From NCBI GenBank assembly GCA_003989065.1, contig RXIW01000019.1, positions 1-51,575 of the forward strand: a stretch of 51,575 nt of DNA, read 5' to 3'. Shown here in pieces: positions 49,293 to 51,575 of this stretch. Each line of letters starts with the position of its first letter. Within the stretch, counting starts at the first letter, position 1. The stretch is from Candidatus Competibacteraceae bacterium (lineage in GTDB: Bacteria; Pseudomonadota; Gammaproteobacteria; Competibacterales; Competibacteraceae). The notes under the pieces were generated by a model. The model had not been told where the DNA came from. It made no database searches and was given only the letters and a program-made list of their open reading frames with translations. The position numbers and the translations under genes were made by a program.

Positions 49293-51323
49293 ATGATGGG
49301 TCACCGGCCGCGGCGCGGCGCGACTTATTTACCCTCCGCCGCTGGCGCCCGTCAGGATCGCAGCCGTTCGTCGTCCGGCTGGCAGGCAGCGGTAGCGGTG
49401 GCGCTGGCCGTCGCGCTGGTGCTGGCGCTGGGCGGCGACGTGAGCGCCCAGGAGACCCTGCCCGGCTGGCGCGATGCCTTCCAAACCGCCGACCGTTCGT
49501 TGCAGAGTGGTACGGCAATCGATTACAGCGCGCTGCGCGACTATCCACTTTATCCCTATCTACGCTTTCAGGATCTGTCCCGACGGCTGGGCGAATTCCC
49601 CGCCGCCGAAGTCCGGGACTTCTTGCAAAACTATGGTGATACGCCGCTGGCCGCGCGCCTGCGCAGCGCTTGGCTGCGGCAACTGGCCGAGGCCCAGCGC
49701 TGGGACGATGTCCTGCGCGACTTCGGGCCGACTCGCGACACCGCGCTGGATTGTTGGCGACGGCAGGCCCTGTTGAACAGCGGCCAGAAAGACGCGGCGC
49801 TGCGCGATTTCGCCTCGGTCTGGTTGCGCGGCTCCTCGCTGCCGAATGTCTGCGATCCACTGATCACGGCGTGGAAGGCGCAGGGCCATCCATCGCCCGA
49901 GCAGCTGTGGCAGCGTTTCGCCTTGGCGATGGGCAGTGGCAACACCGGTCTGGCCAAGGCGCTGCGAACCGATCTGCCGGCGACGGACCAGAAGCTGGCC
50001 GACGCTTGGCTGGCAGTGGCCAACCAGCCGCAACAGATTTTGGACGCCAGCCTGTTGGCCGCCGACGATCCGCGGGTCGGGGCGATTCTGAACGATGGGC
50101 TGAAACGCTGGGGCAAGCGCGATGCACTGGCCGCCGTTGCTGCGCTGGATACGCTGAAGGAACGCTATCCGGCCCATGCGCCGCAACTGGCCGAGTCCGA
50201 GCGGCTGTTGGCGTTGTGGATCGCCAGCGATTATGACCCGAGCGCGCTGGCCCGGTTGAGCGCTCTGCCGCCTGCGGTGGTGGATAGCGCGGTGCGAGAA
50301 TGGCGGGTGCGGGTTTGTCTGCGGCAGGGCGACTGGGCGGCGGCGCTGCATTGGCTGGATCAGTTGGCTCCCGACGAACAGGACAGCGCCCGCTGGCGGT
50401 ATTGGCGCGGCCGAACCCTGGAGGCGCTGGGGCGTAGTGAGGAGGCCCGGCAGGTCTATCGTTCCATCGCCAGCCAGCGCGATTACCATGGTTTCCTGGC
50501 CGCCGATCGGCTGGGCGTGCCTTACGCCATTCCCAGCGTGCCCCTGGCCATCCCGGTGACCGATCTGGAGGCGCTGTTGACGCGTTCGCCGGGCTTGCAG
50601 CGGGCTAAGGAGCTTTACGTGCTGGGCCGCGAAACGGAGGCGGACGCCGAGTGGCGGCAGGCGACGCGCAAGTTCGATCAGGCGGAGCTTAAGCAGGCGG
50701 CCCTGCTGGCCCATCGTTGGGATTGGCATTCGCAGGCCATCGCCACCATTGCTCGGGCCGAACATTGGGACGACTTGGATCTGCGTTTTCCGCTGGCCTA
50801 TCGCGATGGGGTGGTCAACAACGCGCGCGACGGGGCGCTGGACCCGGCCTGGGTCTATGCCGTCATCCGCCAGGAAAGCAGTTTTCGCCCCGATGCCCGT
50901 TCGCCAGCGGGCGCGCTGGGTTTGATGCAGTTGATGCCGGCCACTGGTTTGGAGATCGCCCGGCAGTTGCAGGACGGCAACTCCGATGCTTCGGTGCTGT
51001 TGCAGGCCAACACTAACATCCGCTATGGCGTGCGTTATCTGCATCAGATTCTGGATCGGCTACAAGACAATCCGATGCTGGCTACGGCGGCCTACAACGC
51101 CGGTCCCAACAAGGTCATGCAATGGTTGCCGGCGCGCGATCCGGTGCCGGCTGACATTTGGGCGGAAACCATTCCCTATCAGGAAACCCGCAGTTATGTG
51201 CAGCGGGTCATGGAATACGCGGCGATCTACAACCAGCGCTTGGGCACGCCAGAGCCCGACCATAAGCTGGACAGCCGCATGAAGCCGGTGCAACCGGCGG
51301 AAGCCGCGCGACCGGCGGGCTGA
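49293..51323 (+). CDS. slt: Soluble lytic murein transglycosylase, Slt70 type
   Basis: 676 aa. N-terminal signal or anchor helix about 30-50 (AVAVALAVALVLALGG) after a basic 30-residue lead. A long alpha-solenoid (about 60-450) forms the doughnut of Slt70, and the C-terminal SLT domain has catalytic Glu528 in VIRQESSFRPDARS, then GALGLMQLMPATGLEIA and YNAGPNKVMQW. Exo-type murein cleavage, often linked to clearing defective glycan. ATG 49293 gives a long basic lead before the helix; no nearer Met is in frame before the mature part. Confidence 0.94.
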   Translation: MMGHRPRRGATYLPSAAGARQDRSRSSSGWQAAVAVALAVALVLALGGDVSAQETLPGWRDAFQTADRSLQSGTAIDYSALRDYPLYPYLRFQDLSRRLGEFPAAEVRDFLQNYGDTPLAARLRSAWLRQLAEAQRWDDVLRDFGPTRDTALDCWRRQALLNSGQKDAALRDFASVWLRGSSLPNVCDPLITAWKAQGHPSPEQLWQRFALAMGSGNTGLAKALRTDLPATDQKLADAWLAVANQPQQILDASLLAADDPRVGAILNDGLKRWGKRDALAAVAALDTLKERYPAHAPQLAESERLLALWIASDYDPSALARLSALPPAVVDSAVREWRVRVCLRQGDWAAALHWLDQLAPDEQDSARWRYWRGRTLEALGRSEEARQVYRSIASQRDYHGFLAADRLGVPYAIPSVPLAIPVTDLEALLTRSPGLQRAKELYVLGRETEADAEWRQATRKFDQAELKQAALLAHRWDWHSQAIATIARAEHWDDLDLRFPLAYRDGVVNNARDGALDPAWVYAVIRQESSFRPDARSPAGALGLMQLMPATGLEIARQLQDGNSDASVLLQANTNIRYGVRYLHQILDRLQDNPMLATAAYNAGPNKVMQWLPARDPVPADIWAETIPYQETRSYVQRVMEYAAIYNQRLGTPEPDHKLDSRMKPVQPAEAARPAG

Positions 51324-51442
51324 TCATTCCCTCAGCATCACTCTGCTTTTCTGCGCCATGATGCACGCTGGTGCGTGACTGCCGACGGCGCGCTCCCAAA
51401 TTCCGCAAGCAGTTTCTCTCATCGCCATCAGGCAAAACGGCA

Positions 51443-51461
51443 GGATGGGCATTGCCCACCC
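51443..51461. repeat. Short interspersed palindrome (REP-like)
   Basis: GGATGGGCATTGCCCACCC: arms pair at 8 of 9 positions around a single T. This GTGGGCAATGCCCAC type of palindrome recurs between genes in several Gamma- and Betaproteobacteria. I see only one clear copy here. The last 110 bases hold no supportable gene. Confidence 0.5.
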
Positions 51462-51575
51462 TACTCCAGACTCATCCCTTCTTCATCAGGGCAGTAATTA
51501 TAGTAATGGGCAACAATTTCCATAGGCTCTCTTTCAGGAAGGGAAGGTGGATTGGCGTATGACTTATAGTGTTGA

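Noticed and set aside
48274..49860. 528-codon minus-strand frame
   Set aside because: Antisense to both transglycosylase genes; Arg/Gly-rich shadow without a start signal.
51371..51562. 63-codon plus-strand frame at the window end
   Set aside because: It runs through the REP-like palindrome and has no ribosome site or family resemblance.

Overview
The window is chromosomal DNA from a Gammaproteobacterium. It is mostly GC-rich, with one clearly AT-rich island at about 10.4-19.0 kb. The lineage call rests on an IPTL-CTERM surface protein, the aat-bpt pair beside ftsK (an order known from pseudomonads), classical fused ArgA, MepA and Slt70-type murein enzymes, an Opg glucan protein, and a ppk1 plus polyphosphate:AMP phosphotransferase pair. 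A polyphosphate- or glycogen-cycling relative (Competibacter-like) would fit, but the sequence does not prove it. I see no rRNA, tRNA or CRISPR.

Layout. (1) 0-2.3 kb: DUF11-repeat IPTL-CTERM surface protein without a recognisable N-terminal signal. (2) 2.9-5.7 kb: orphan hybrid histidine kinase. (3) 5.9-6.6 kb: aquaporin aqpZ. (4) 6.8-10.4 kb: tightly overlapped cobalamin operon fragment cbiX-cobH-cobL-cobI, which stops where the AT-rich island begins. (5) 10.4-19 kb: AT-rich island. It holds two diverged copies of a gene for an uncharacterised protein (pseudo-receiver-like N-terminus, helical C-terminus). The second copy is overlapped with a Ras/SRPRB-like small GTPase and followed by two roadblock/LC7-type proteins. 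The first copy has lost its GTPase partner, and an IS5-type element with perfect 17-bp ends sits in what looks like the GTPase remnant. A minus-strand calcineurin-type phosphoesterase with an unusual N-terminal half closes the island. (6) 19-20.9 kb: serA and a DUF2058 gene. (7) 21-25.9 kb: two signalling genes, REC-PAS-PAS-GGDEF-EAL and HDOD-GAF-histidine kinase. (8) 26.4-28.7 kb: a degenerate beta-carbonic-anhydrase-like protein and a FAD-linked D-2-hydroxyacid dehydrogenase. (9) 28.7-36.1 kb: ftsK, divergent from a COG3146 acyltransferase, aat, bpt (leucyl transfer of the N-degron pathway) and argA. (10) 36.3-44.1 kb: cpdA, a class II aldolase-like gene, the minus-strand set Fe-ADH/SCP2 fusion-crcB-DUF190, mepA, opgD and an MFS transporter. 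(11) 44.1-48 kb: ppk1 and pap (polyphosphate synthesis and use). (12) 48.3-51.3 kb: two tandem lytic transglycosylases.

Most noteworthy is the island's module of pseudo-receiver protein, atypical small GTPase and two roadblock proteins. By content it recalls the actinobacterial conservons (roadblock, winged-helix DUF742 and GTPase) and the MglA/MglB polarity switches, but its upstream protein and gene order look different and no sensor kinase is attached. It exists as a partial duplication, one copy of which is decaying. Other points of interest are the Fe-ADH/SCP2 fusion, the carbonic anhydrase homologue with an altered Cys-x-Asp-x-Arg motif, the two-part phosphoesterase and the His-tailed CbiX.
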